From: Pseudomonadota bacterium
GTDB lineage: Bacteria; Pseudomonadota; Alphaproteobacteria; Dongiales; Dongiaceae
Assembly: GCA_021792365.1 (NCBI GenBank)
Contig: JAJYUT010000001.1
Span: 1 to 64,000, forward strand
Direction: 5' to 3'
DNA: 64,000 nucleotides
Of the stretch, positions 8,522 to 17,158 are shown one piece after another; position 1 is the first letter of the stretch, and each line of letters begins with the position of its first letter. A program made the translations under genes and the position numbers. Under the pieces are notes generated by a model that ran no database searches, had not been told where the DNA came from, and saw only the letters and a list, made by a program, of their open reading frames with translations.

Positions 8522-9886
8522 TCAGGCCTTGCGGATGTGTGGGCCGGTAACGCCCGAGCGGGCCATGGCGTTCCGCGTATCCAGCACGAGCCGGCCATGC
8601 TTCGCAACCATCGAATAATCAATGTTTTCGTGATCGGTAACGATCAGCACCGCATCGGCCGCCGACAGTGACTTTGCTGTGAGCGGAACCGACCTGCGTC
8701 CTGTCAGGTGGCCGTGCTCGCGGCTCGGCTTCACCGCCGGGATGAATGGATCGTGGTAGGAGACCTTGGCGCCGGCCTGCTCCAGCAGGCCGATGAGGGT
8801 CAGCGCCGGGCTTTCGCGCATGTCGTCGACGTTCTTCTTGTAGGCGAGGCCGAGCATCAGGATGCGTGCGCCCTTGAGCGCCTTGGCCTGGCTCCGGCTC
8901 AGCTCCTCGGCGAGGCGCGCGACGACGTAGCGCGGCATCGCGGTGTTGATCTCGCCCGCCAGCTCGATGAAGCGGGTGTTGATGCCGAACTCGCGCGCCT
9001 TCCAGGTGAGATAGAAGGGATCGATCGGGATGCAATGCCCGCCGAGGCCGGGGCCGGGATAGAACGGCATGAAGCCGAAGGGCTTGGTCTTGGCCGCCTC
9101 GATCACCTCCCACACGTCGATGTCCATGGCGGCGCAGATCACCTTGAGCTCGTTCATCATCGCGATATTGACGGCGCGGAAGATGTTCTCCGTCAGCTTC
9201 ACGATCTCGGCGGTTTCGGGCGAGCTCACCGGCACGGTCTTCACCACCACCTGGTCGTAGAGCGCCACCGCGAGATCGAGCGCCGTCCGGCCGTCGCCGC
9301 CGACCACTTTGGGGATGTCGTTGGTGCCGAAATTGGGGTTGCCGGGATCCTCGCGCTCCGGCGAATAGGCGAGCCAGAAATCCGTGCCGGATTGCAGTCC
9401 GCCCGCCTCCAGGATCGGCTTCAGTTCCTCGCGCGTGGTGCCGGGATAGGTGCTCGATTCGAGGATGATGAGCTGCCCCTTGCGCAGGCGCGGGGCGATC
9501 GCCGCGCCGGTCTTGACGATGAATTGCAGATCCGGCTCGCGATATTTCGTGAGCGGCGTCGGGACACAGATGATGATGACATCCATCTCCGCCAGAAGGT
9601 CGAAATCGCCGCTCGCCTCGAAGGTGCCGGCCTTGCGGATCGCGGCGATGCGCTTGCCGGGGATGTGCTTGATATAGGAGCGGCCGGCATTGAGCGCCGT
9701 CACCTTGGGGCTGTCGATGTCGAAGCCGGTGGCCGAAAAACCCCTTTCCGCGAACAGGCAGGCCAGCGGCAGGCCGACATAGCCGAGGCCGATGATCCCG
9801 ATCCGGGCGCGGCGGGCCTGGATGGCGCGGCGCAGGGAAGACCCGTCCGTCTCATGCCCCTTGCGACGATTCGAAGACAATTTCAT
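8522..9886 (-). CDS. Nucleotide-sugar dehydrogenase (UDP-GlcNAc/UDP-glucose 6-dehydrogenase family)
   Basis: A 454-residue enzyme with a Rossmann motif IGIIGLGYVGLPLA near 29-42, VCVPTPL-type loop (IICVPTPLT) near 105-113, SSTYPGTT near 144-151 and the catalytic Cys285 in GLGGHCIPIDP, followed by a C-terminal NAD-binding lobe (GLAYKKNVDDMRESPA). The family oxidises the C6 alcohol of a UDP-sugar twice, using two NAD. The GHCIPIDPFYL and FGINTRFIELAGEIN stretches lean to the WbpA/WbpO (UDP-GlcNAc or UDP-GalNAc) branch, but with a GAE-type epimerase next door UDP-glucose is also possible. It is the first gene of a two-gene unit with the epimerase. Confidence 0.88.
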   Translation of the reverse strand: MKLSSNRRKGHETDGSSLRRAIQARRARIGIIGLGYVGLPLACLFAERGFSATGFDIDSPKVTALNAGRSYIKHIPGKRIAAIRKAGTFEASGDFDLLAEMDVIIICVPTPLTKYREPDLQFIVKTGAAIAPRLRKGQLIILESSTYPGTTREELKPILEAGGLQSGTDFWLAYSPEREDPGNPNFGTNDIPKVVGGDGRTALDLAVALYDQVVVKTVPVSSPETAEIVKLTENIFRAVNIAMMNELKVICAAMDIDVWEVIEAAKTKPFGFMPFYPGPGLGGHCIPIDPFYLTWKAREFGINTRFIELAGEINTAMPRYVVARLAEELSRSQAKALKGARILMLGLAYKKNVDDMRESPALTLIGLLEQAGAKVSYHDPFIPAVKPSREHGHLTGRRSVPLTAKSLSAADAVLIVTDHENIDYSMVAKHGRLVLDTRNAMARSGVTGPHIRKA

Positions 9887-9969
9887 GAGATTCCTTGCCT
9901 GTGTTTGCGGCCCGTTCCGGGACCATTTGGTTCGTGCTTCTTAGTGACAATTGGTTCGGTTATGACACA

Positions 9970-9985
9970 ATGAACGAGTGTTCAT
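9970..9985. promoter_or_regulatory. Inverted repeat, candidate operator between divergent genes
   Basis: ATGAAC-gagt-GTTCAT is a perfect 6-bp inverted repeat 57 bases before the MarR-family gene and 83 bases before the divergent dehydrogenase. Two copies of TTGGTTCG also occur just upstream at about 9926-9955. MarR proteins commonly bind a palindrome of this size in their own promoter, so autoregulation is a fair inference. Confidence 0.4.
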
Positions 9986-10042
9986 GGGGATGGACCGGAT
10001 TCGAGTGCGCGCATCACGCGCCTGGGGGAACGAGACAATCAG

Positions 10043-10678
10043 ATGGCGGACGAGGTTTCGAACAAGCTGCTGAGCGGGCTCAACCGCATCGGCCTGGCGA
10101 TGCGCAGCGCCGCGTGGGGGGAAGCCGCCGAATCCGGTTTAACGCCGACGCAGAGCCAGATCCTGGCATTCATCGCGGCGCGCGCGGCGCAGCCCCCCCG
10201 ATCGGGCGATGCGGCCGACGCGCTGGGCATCACTCCGCAAACCGCGAGCGTAGCAATCGCCGCCCTGGTCGCCAAGGGCCTGGTCACCAAGGCGCCGCAT
10301 CCGGGCGACCGCCGCGCCACTTCGCTCAACCTGACTCATCAGGGGCAGGTAGCCGCGCGCGTTGCGGCGCAATGGCCGGACTTCCTGCTGGACGCCGTCC
10401 AGGACCTGGACCAGGCGGAGCGCGCGCTGTTCCTGCGCATCCTCGTCAAGCTGATCCGCCGGCTGCAGACCGACGGCCATATCGTGCCCCAGCGGCTCTG
10501 CGTGACCTGCGTGCATTTCCGGCCCAACGCCCATCCCGGCAATCCTGCCGGCGCGCATCATTGCGCCTACGTGGACGCGCCGCTGAAGGAGGCGGATCTG
10601 AGGCTCGATTGCGGCGAGCACACCGCCGCGGCGCCGGACGTGGCGAATGCCGCCTGGGAGCGTTTCCTGAGCGCCTAG
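10043..10678 (+). CDS. MarR-family regulator with Cys/His-rich C-terminal extension
   Basis: A 211-residue protein. Residues 1-145 are a MarR winged helix: LTPTQSQILAFIAAR, GDAADALGITPQTASVAIAALVAKGLVTKAPHPGDRRATSLNLT, with the wing at PHPGDRR. Beyond the usual MarR length is a tail with CVTC (153-156), HHC (172-174) and CGEH (190-193), spaced as for a bound zinc ion or iron-sulfur cluster. A metal or redox input is inferred from that. It diverges from the nucleotide-sugar dehydrogenase and converges on the aminotransferase, its stop overlapping that gene's stop by four bases. Targets unknown; see the palindrome at 9970. Confidence 0.85.
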   Translation: MADEVSNKLLSGLNRIGLAMRSAAWGEAAESGLTPTQSQILAFIAARAAQPPRSGDAADALGITPQTASVAIAALVAKGLVTKAPHPGDRRATSLNLTHQGQVAARVAAQWPDFLLDAVQDLDQAERALFLRILVKLIRRLQTDGHIVPQRLCVTCVHFRPNAHPGNPAGAHHCAYVDAPLKEADLRLDCGEHTAAAPDVANAAWERFLSA

Positions 10679-12105
10679 TCGATGCGGTGCCCCTCGCGCA
10701 CCAGGTCGTCGGCGGCGGCCTTGATGCCGGCGGAGAGGCCGGCGATCAGTTCATCGATCTCGGCCTCTGTCATGACGAGGGGCGGCGACATGATGTTGAG
10801 ATGGGCAAGCGGGCGCACGATGAGTCCGTTTGCCTCGCAATGGGCGGAGATGCGCTTGCCGATATTGACGCCGTCGGGCAGCAATGCGCGCGTCTGCTTG
10901 TTCGCCACATATTCCGTGCACATCATGAAATGGCTGCCGCGCACGTCGCCCACCAGCGGCAGGTCGCGCATCGCGTTGAGCCGCTGCTCGAGATGGGGCC
11001 CGACCTTGCGCACATGACCGCAGATGTCGCGCTTTTCCATGATCTCGATGGTCTTGAGGCCGGCGGCGCAGGCGACGGGATGGCCGGAATAGGTGAAGCC
11101 GTGGGTGAACCAGGCGTCGGGATCGGGCGCCGCGATCACATCGTAGATGCGGTCGCTGAAGATCACCGCGCCGAGCGGAACGTAGCCCGACGAGATGCCC
11201 TTGGCCGAGACGATGATGTCGGGCTCGATGCCAAAGACATCCTGCGAAGCGAAAAAGTGGCCGAGACGGCCGAAGGCGGTCACCACCTCGTCGGAGACGT
11301 AGAGCACGTCGTATCGGCGGCAGAGATCGCGCGTGCGCTGGTGGTAGCCGGGCGGCGGCACGATGACGCCGCCGGCACCCATGATCGGCTCGGCGAAAAA
11401 GGCCGCGACCTTCTCCGGGCCGATCTCCAGGATCTTCTGCTCCAGCTCGGCGACCAGATGGTCGCAGAAGGCCTCGACGCTCACTCCCTCCGGCCGGCGA
11501 TAGACATAGGGGCAGGAGACGTGATGGATGAAATCCGTCGCGTATTGGAAATGCGGCGAGCGGTCGCTTTCGCGCCCCGTCAGCGACATCGCGAGATAGG
11601 TGCTGCCGTGATAGGAGCCGATGCGCGAGATCAGGTGCCGCTTCTCCGGCTTGCCGCGCCGGGCGTTGTAGTAGTGGATGAGGCGCACCGCCGTGTCGTT
11701 CGCGGCCGAGCCTGAGCAGGTATAGAACACGCGGTTGAGATCGCCGGGCGCGAGAGTCGCGAGCTTGGCGGCGAGTTCCACCGCCGGCGGGTTCGTCGTG
11801 TCGACGAAGGCCGAGTAGAAGCTGAGGCGACGGATCTGTTCGGCAACCGCTTCGGCCATCTCCTCCTCGCCGAAGCCGAGCGACATGCACCACAGGCCGC
11901 CAATGCCGTCGAGATAGCGGTTGCCGCGCGAATCCGTGATGGTGGCGCCCTTCGCGCCGGTGATGACCAGCGAGCCGTCCTGCCTGAAGCTGTCGAAATG
12001 CGTGAAGGGATGGACGAAATGCCGCTGGTCGTCGCGCCAGATCTGGTCCGTGTCATAGTTGGAGGCAGGCGCCGCGCCCGCGCTGAACGAGGTGTCTTCG
12101 CGCAT
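10675..12105 (-). CDS. Class III aminotransferase (putrescine/omega-amino acid--pyruvate type)
   Basis: A 476-residue PLP enzyme of fold type I. The signature SDEVVTAFGRLG (Asp272) and the Schiff-base Lys302 in IIVSAKGISSGYVPLGAV are present, as are GSAANDTAVRL and GSYHGSTYLAMSLTG. HPFTHF near the start and GLWCMSLGFG near 70-78 resemble SpuC-type putrescine--pyruvate and omega-amino acid--pyruvate transaminases. I prefer the ATG at 12105, with GGGAG eight bases upstream, over the ATG at 12120. The LuxR-type gene upstream on the same strand, and homospermidine synthase and polyamine transport nearby, point to amine catabolism. GABA or beta-alanine remain possible substrates. Confidence 0.85.
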   Translation of the reverse strand: MREDTSFSAGAAPASNYDTDQIWRDDQRHFVHPFTHFDSFRQDGSLVITGAKGATITDSRGNRYLDGIGGLWCMSLGFGEEEMAEAVAEQIRRLSFYSAFVDTTNPPAVELAAKLATLAPGDLNRVFYTCSGSAANDTAVRLIHYYNARRGKPEKRHLISRIGSYHGSTYLAMSLTGRESDRSPHFQYATDFIHHVSCPYVYRRPEGVSVEAFCDHLVAELEQKILEIGPEKVAAFFAEPIMGAGGVIVPPPGYHQRTRDLCRRYDVLYVSDEVVTAFGRLGHFFASQDVFGIEPDIIVSAKGISSGYVPLGAVIFSDRIYDVIAAPDPDAWFTHGFTYSGHPVACAAGLKTIEIMEKRDICGHVRKVGPHLEQRLNAMRDLPLVGDVRGSHFMMCTEYVANKQTRALLPDGVNIGKRISAHCEANGLIVRPLAHLNIMSPPLVMTEAEIDELIAGLSAGIKAAADDLVREGHRID

Positions 12106-12213
12106 AACGGATGCTCCCATTCCATCACATGGATGGAGTGTGCCCGGACGCGCAAGCGGGCGATATAGCCTAGATGGGTCAGGGGTTCATCCACCCCCTT
12201 CCCTCACCTCTCT

Positions 12214-12324
12214 GTCATCCCGGCCGAGCGTAGCGAGCGCCGGGACCCATGCGGCATCGCCGTGACGCCGACGCATCGTATGGGTCCCGGCTCTGCGCAG
12301 CTTCGCTGCTTGGCCGGGATGACA
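12214..12324. repeat. Dispersed palindromic repeat family A, copy 1
   Basis: Begins GTCATCCCGGCCGAGCG and ends GGCCGGGATGAC, with inner arms GCCGGGACCCATGC and ATGGGTCCCGGC, so the whole unit can fold into a long cruciform. It lies between the LuxR-type gene and the aminotransferase on the same strand. Similar units are at 14908, 17758 and 22870. Confidence 0.85.
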
Positions 12325-12359
12325 GTCGGGGGAAGAGATGACGGTCGGGGGAAGAGGGC

Positions 12360-13193
12360 TCAGCGCAATCGTGTCAGCGGGTCGCCGGCGAAGCCAGGCT
12401 CGACCTGCTCGAGGGCCTTGAAGAACAAGGCGAACAATTCCGCCTGGGAGGCGACGCCGAGCTTCGGATAGACGCGCTTCAGATGGTTGCGTGCGGTTTC
12501 CGGCGAGATCTGCAGCGCCCGCGCAATCGCCTTGGCCGAGTTGCCGCGCAGCAGGAGTTGCACGACATCCCGCTCGCGCTCCGTCAGAACGGAAACGCCG
12601 AAGTGACGATAGGCCTGACGCAAGCTGTCATGCAGCCCGGCGCGATCATTGGGCGCGGGATGCTGCGCGTCATGCATGCGCCGCACGGCATCGCGCACCA
12701 GCGGCGCCGCCCCCGCGAGCCAGTCGTGATCGCGGCGACTGAAACGCGGCCGTCCGCGTTGCCGCGTGATGGAGAGATGCGCGCAGGCATCGGGGGCGAG
12801 GCTCGCCAGCAGGCCAAGCTCGTCGCTGAAGTTCAGCAGATGATAGTAGCTGGCGAAATACTCGCTGCGCCGGAACCCCTCCGGCGCCAGCTCCGCCAGG
12901 CGATAGCAGCCGTCGGCCTCGCCCGCCAGGAAGCGGTTGTAGAACGGGTCCAGCAGATAGGGGCCGTCGTGATACTTGAGGTCCGGCTCGCGCGGATCGT
13001 TGTAATAGGGAACCGATGGCGGCGCGTTTCGATGCAGCGCCGCGATGAAGATGCCGTCGAAATCCAGGACGATCTTCAGCGCGTCAGTCAGCGCGTCGGC
13101 GATGGCGCCCGGCGCCTCGGCCTGCGCGACGCGCAGGGCAGCCGCGTTCCAGGCGGCGAATTCCGGCGCGGCAAGATGAAGCGGCTGGACCAT
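12360..13193 (-). CDS. LuxR-type transcriptional regulator
   Basis: A 277-residue protein starting MVQPLHLAAPEF. The C-terminal GerE helix-turn-helix is clear: LTERERDVVQLLLRGNSAKAIARALQISPETARNHLKRVYPKLGVASQAELFALF. The N-terminal 200 residues form a sensor-like region with VPYYNDPREPDLKYHDGPYLLDPFYNRFL; I see neither a response-regulator phosphorylation site nor the conserved Trp/Tyr/Asp set of acyl-homoserine-lactone receptors. It is therefore a solo LuxR with an unknown ligand. The aminotransferase follows on the same strand after a family A repeat, so control of that gene by an amine ligand is plausible but unproven. The frame to 13304 has no better start. Confidence 0.85.
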   Translation of the reverse strand: MVQPLHLAAPEFAAWNAAALRVAQAEAPGAIADALTDALKIVLDFDGIFIAALHRNAPPSVPYYNDPREPDLKYHDGPYLLDPFYNRFLAGEADGCYRLAELAPEGFRRSEYFASYYHLLNFSDELGLLASLAPDACAHLSITRQRGRPRFSRRDHDWLAGAAPLVRDAVRRMHDAQHPAPNDRAGLHDSLRQAYRHFGVSVLTERERDVVQLLLRGNSAKAIARALQISPETARNHLKRVYPKLGVASQAELFALFFKALEQVEPGFAGDPLTRLR

Positions 13194-13455
13194 GGCTCTA
13201 TCCCCGCGCCCACCATAGAGCGCCGGGCGCGCCGGCGTCCTCAAAATTTCGCTTGATCGTGGGGTCCGATTCCCGTAACTGCGGCGGCTGGCGCCCGTCG
13301 GCACGACCCGCGGAACGTGCTCGGCGGCGCACCGGTTCTCTCAAACGACAACCCGCCAGACCGCGCTGGCCGTATTAGTCGCCCCCCAGTGCGATTGCCG
13401 GCCGGGTTCCGTCCTCGCCCATCATCGCAGCAAGGTGCAGGTCCGGAGGTGACGC

Positions 13456-14883
13456 ATGGTCCAGAAGCTCCCCTATAGCGGCAACATCCTGATGATCGGC
13501 TACGGCTCGGTCGGCCGCTGCACGATGCCGCTGATCGAGAAGCATTTCGACATGCCGCTGAGCCGCGTGACCGTGGTCGACGGCCACGATCACCGCGCAG
13601 ACGCCAAGCGCTTCATCGACAAAGGGATGAACTACCTGGTCCAGCCGATCGTGCCGGGCAACCTCGAGTCCACGCTGGGCAAGCACTGCAAGAAGGGCGA
13701 CCTCATCCTGAACCTCTCGGTCGAGGTGGATTCGCTCGAAGTCATCAAGTGGTGCCAGCGGAACGGCGTGCTCTATCTCGACACCTGCATCGAGCCGTGG
13801 GCGAACTACTACGACAACACCGAGATCCCGGAAGAGCAGCGCACCAACTACTACCTGCGCCATACGGCGCTGGAGGCGCGCAAGAGCTTCGCGAAGAACG
13901 GGCCGTCTGCCCTGCTGACGCACGGCGCCAACCCGGGCCTCATCACCCATTTCATCAAGCAGGCGGTGCTGGACGTCGCGAAGTTCAGCGGCCTGGACGC
14001 CACCAAGCCGACCACCCGCGAAGGCTGGGCAAAGCTGATGCAGAAGACCGGCACCAGGGTCATCCACGTCGCCGAGCACGATTTGCAGGTGACGAACGTG
14101 CCGAAGCGCCCGGGCGAGTTCTGCAACACCTGGTCGATCCCCGGCTTCGTCGGCGAGGGCTCGCAGCCGGCGGAGCTCGGCTGGGGCACCCATGAGCGGC
14201 GCCTGCCGGAGAACGCGGTGGAGCACAAGGTGGGCTGCAAGGCCGCGATCTATCTGCGCCAGCCGGGCTGCGTCACCGAGGTGCGCTCCTGGACGCCGAC
14301 CGGCGGGCCGATGATCGGCTTCCTCATCACCCATGGCGAGTCCGTCACCACCGCCGACTATTTCACGGTGTTCGACCCGGCCGGCAAGCCGGTGTTCCGG
14401 CCGACGGTGCATTACGCCTATCACCCGTGCGACGACGCGGTGCTGTCGGTGCGCGAGTTCCAGATGAAGAACTTCGAGATGCAGCCCAAGACGCGACTGC
14501 TGAACGAGGAGATCGTCGAAGGCATCGACGAGCTGGGCGCGCTGCTGATGGGCGATTTCGGCGCCTATTGGTACGGCTCGCAGCTCTCGATCCAGGAGGC
14601 GCGAAAAATGTTGGGCGCCGATTACAACGCCACCTCGATCCAGATCGCGGCGCCGGTCCTGGCCGGTGCGACCTGGCTGATCCAGCATCCCGATCGCGGG
14701 GTGGTGGAGCCGGAGGACCTCGACCACGACTTCGTGCTCGACGTGTGCCGGCCCTATCTCGGCCCCGTGGTCGGCGTGCGCTCCGACTGGAACCCGCTGA
14801 AGGACCGCAACGTGCTGTTCCCCGAGCCCAACCTCGATCCCAGCGATCCCTGGCAGTTCGAGAATTTCCGGGTGCGGCGGTAG
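13456..14883 (+). CDS. hss: Homospermidine synthase
   Basis: A 475-residue protein, the usual size of bacterial homospermidine synthases. It starts with a Rossmann motif ILMIGYGSVGRCTMPLI and contains LTHGANPGLITHFIKQA, HYAYHPCDDAVLSVREFQMKNFEMQPKTRLL and YWYGSQLSIQEARKMLG, characteristic of the family, which belongs to the saccharopine-dehydrogenase-like fold. The enzyme joins two putrescines (or putrescine and spermidine) using NAD as a recycled cofactor to make sym-homospermidine, the main long polyamine of many Alphaproteobacteria. A strong GGAGGTGA precedes the ATG. Putrescine synthesis genes are not in this window. Confidence 0.95.
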   Translation: MVQKLPYSGNILMIGYGSVGRCTMPLIEKHFDMPLSRVTVVDGHDHRADAKRFIDKGMNYLVQPIVPGNLESTLGKHCKKGDLILNLSVEVDSLEVIKWCQRNGVLYLDTCIEPWANYYDNTEIPEEQRTNYYLRHTALEARKSFAKNGPSALLTHGANPGLITHFIKQAVLDVAKFSGLDATKPTTREGWAKLMQKTGTRVIHVAEHDLQVTNVPKRPGEFCNTWSIPGFVGEGSQPAELGWGTHERRLPENAVEHKVGCKAAIYLRQPGCVTEVRSWTPTGGPMIGFLITHGESVTTADYFTVFDPAGKPVFRPTVHYAYHPCDDAVLSVREFQMKNFEMQPKTRLLNEEIVEGIDELGALLMGDFGAYWYGSQLSIQEARKMLGADYNATSIQIAAPVLAGATWLIQHPDRGVVEPEDLDHDFVLDVCRPYLGPVVGVRSDWNPLKDRNVLFPEPNLDPSDPWQFENFRVRR

Positions 14884-14907
14884 GGGCCCGAGCCACTTCT
14901 CCAAAAT

Positions 14908-15015
14908 GTCATCCCGGCCGAACGAAGTGAGAGCCGGGACCCATGCGATAGCTCCGTGTTACTGAACCGGCCCATGGGTCCCGGGTCGCGCCGCTTCGCG
15001 GCTGCCCGGGATGAC
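14908..15015. repeat. Dispersed palindromic repeat family A, copy 2
   Basis: Starts GTCATCCCGGCCGAACG, has inner arms GCCGGGACCCATGC and CATGGGTCCCGGG, and ends GCCCGGGATGAC. It fills the gap between hss and the convergent DUF2125 gene, where it could serve as a bidirectional transcription stop. Confidence 0.85.
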
Positions 15016-15020
15016 AGGTC

Positions 15021-16139
15021 TTAGGGCCACTCGATCGGCTGCAACGCGAACAGGGGGACGGGGCCGAAGCTCACGGTGCGGTTCTGCAGCGAGAGGCCGA
15101 AGGTGGCCTCGCGCGTGCCGTCCGGACCTTCCTTCTGCAGCGCCTTCACGGTGGCGCGCGAGACCAGGGCGCGGTCGGGCGGGATAAGGCCGTCGCGGAT
15201 CAGAATCTCCACCGCCTCTTCGAGGCCGCTGGCGGTGACAGTGCCGGCGCCTTGCGGCTGCAAGGCGGCATCGAGCGCGAGGGTGGCGTTGCCGCTGAGC
15301 TTCAGCGCCCCCTGTTGCATGGCGAAGCTGGTGAGATCGATGACGCCGCCCGCATCGCGCCAGGCGGCCAACGCATCGGTGAGCGGCGCCATGGGCACAG
15401 GTCCCTTGACCGTGGCGTCGAAGGACAAGGCCTCGACCGGATCCTCGGTCAGCAACCGGGTGCCATCGGGCAAGGCGATGCTGCGCGCCTCCAGCACGAG
15501 GCGCGCCAGCGGCATGGTGTAGTCGGCGGGCGGCGTCGCCGGCTGCTCCACAATGACGGTGGCGGCGGCGCTCGAGAGCACGGCGCCGTCGGGCAGCGTC
15601 AGGTCGGGCTGCTGCAAGGCGATGGTGGCGCTGCGCAGCGCACCGGTGCCGTGAAGCACGATCGTGCCGCCGAGGCCCGTGGCGCCAACGCGCCATTCGC
15701 CGCCGCCGGCCGTCCGCAATGCGGCATCGTGCGCGTCCGCCGATTGCACCTCGATCCGGCGCAGGTTCCAAGGCGCCATCGCGGCCGAGAGCGTAGTGCC
15801 GCGCCATTCGATCGTGCCGCGCGGCCCGTGCCAGCGAAGGGCAGGACCGTGGAAGGTGGCGGCGAAGCGCAGGGGAAAGCCGCCGATGCCGTCCCATGCG
15901 AAGGCGACCTCGTTGCCCCGAGCACGCTCCTGCTCCGCCCAGGCTTCGATGCCGGCCTCCAGTTGTTGCGCGACAATGCGCCAATAGGCGTAATAGGCCA
16001 GCAGCGCCGCCAGCAGAACCAGCGCGACTGCCAGCAGAATGGCCCGTCCGCGCCGCCGGCTGGGTGACCGCGCCGGCCGATCCGCCTTGCCGTCCGCCTG
16101 TCCGTCCGCCTGTCCGTTTTGGGGCTCATCATTGTGCAT
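15021..16139 (-). CDS. DUF2125 membrane-anchored protein
   Basis: A 372-residue protein. After an Asp/Gly-rich head and a basic stretch (RPARSPSRRRGR) comes one membrane segment (AILLAVALVLLAALLAYYAYW), then a large extracytoplasmic beta-rich domain with WDGIGGFPLRFAATFHGPALRW and FGPVPLFALQPIEWP. This is the layout of DUF2125, an alphaproteobacterial family of unknown role, probably facing the periplasm. The start is uncertain: ATGs at 16139, 16151 and 16181 are all in frame, none with a clear ribosome site, and I use the shortest. It diverges from the EamA transporter and converges on hss. Confidence 0.75.
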   Translation of the reverse strand: MHNDEPQNGQADGQADGKADRPARSPSRRRGRAILLAVALVLLAALLAYYAYWRIVAQQLEAGIEAWAEQERARGNEVAFAWDGIGGFPLRFAATFHGPALRWHGPRGTIEWRGTTLSAAMAPWNLRRIEVQSADAHDAALRTAGGGEWRVGATGLGGTIVLHGTGALRSATIALQQPDLTLPDGAVLSSAAATVIVEQPATPPADYTMPLARLVLEARSIALPDGTRLLTEDPVEALSFDATVKGPVPMAPLTDALAAWRDAGGVIDLTSFAMQQGALKLSGNATLALDAALQPQGAGTVTASGLEEAVEILIRDGLIPPDRALVSRATVKALQKEGPDGTREATFGLSLQNRTVSFGPVPLFALQPIEWP

Positions 16140-16225
16140 GGGGGCCCCCATTGTTATGGTGCGACGCATTGCATCGGCCATGCGCCTGCCCCATTCCAGC
16201 AAATTTTCCCCCGGCGAAGCAACCC

Positions 16226-17158
16226 ATGAGCCCCGATACCGCACGCGAGTCCAGCGACGCCGAAGCGGCGGCGGTCGAGACCCCGTTCACCCGGGCGCTG
16301 GCGCAGGTGGCGCCGGGCATCTTCGTGGTGCTGTGGGCGACCGGGTTCCTGGTGGCCAAGCTGGGCGTCCCCTATGCGCAGCCGATGACGATCCTGGCCA
16401 TGCGCTTCGTGCTGGCGGCGCTCATGATGGCGGCAGTGGCGGCGCTGACGCGCGCGCCATGGCCGCGGTCCTGGAGGCGGATCGGCCATATCGCGGTGGT
16501 CGGCGTGCTGCTGCACGCCGTCTATCTCGGCGGCTGCTATGTCGCGATCTATCGCGGCATGCCGGCGGGCATGGCCGCGCTGATCGTCGGGTTCCAGCCG
16601 ATCCTCACCGCGACCGTGGCGGGGCCGGTACTGGGCGAGCGCACGCGCGCGCTGCAATGGGTCGGGATCGTGGTCGGCTTCATCGGGCTGATGATGGTGC
16701 TGTGGGAGCGGATGGTGATCGACCTCAGCCACCCCGCCGCCCTGCTGTTCGCCATCCTGTCGCTGCTCGGCATCACCTCGGCAACGATCTATCAGAAGCG
16801 GTTCTGCCCCAGCTTCGACCTGCGCAGCGGCAGCGCGATCCAGTATGTCGCCGCCTCCATCATCATCGTGCCGCTGGCGCTGATCCTCGGTATCGGCGAG
16901 ATCGTGTGGGCGCCGGCCTTCGTCTTCGCCCTCGCCTGGCTGGTGATCGTGCTGAGCGGCGTCTCGATCGCGCTGCTCACCTGGATGATCTCGCGCGGCG
17001 CTGCCTCCAAGGTCGCGAGCCTGTTCTACCTGACGCCGCCGATTGCGGCGGTGGGCAGCTATCTCTGGTTCGGCGAGACGCTGTCCGCCCTGGCGCTGGC
17101 TGGCATGGGGGTCATCGTGTGCGGCCTTTACCTGCTCAACCGCACGAGGCCGGCATGA
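16226..17158 (+). CDS. EamA/DMT-family transporter
   Basis: A 310-residue integral membrane protein with about ten hydrophobic segments in two EamA halves (APGIFVVLWATGFLVAKLGVPYAQPMTILAMRFVL; IYRGMPAGMAALIVGFQPILTATVAGPVLGERT; second half from HPAALLFAILSLLGITSATIYQKRF). The family exports amino acids, amines or other metabolites. Its stop overlaps the next gene (ATGA), so the two are co-translated. Substrate unknown; an amine or gamma-glutamyl compound would fit the neighbours. Confidence 0.85.
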   Translation: MSPDTARESSDAEAAAVETPFTRALAQVAPGIFVVLWATGFLVAKLGVPYAQPMTILAMRFVLAALMMAAVAALTRAPWPRSWRRIGHIAVVGVLLHAVYLGGCYVAIYRGMPAGMAALIVGFQPILTATVAGPVLGERTRALQWVGIVVGFIGLMMVLWERMVIDLSHPAALLFAILSLLGITSATIYQKRFCPSFDLRSGSAIQYVAASIIIVPLALILGIGEIVWAPAFVFALAWLVIVLSGVSIALLTWMISRGAASKVASLFYLTPPIAAVGSYLWFGETLSALALAGMGVIVCGLYLLNRTRPA

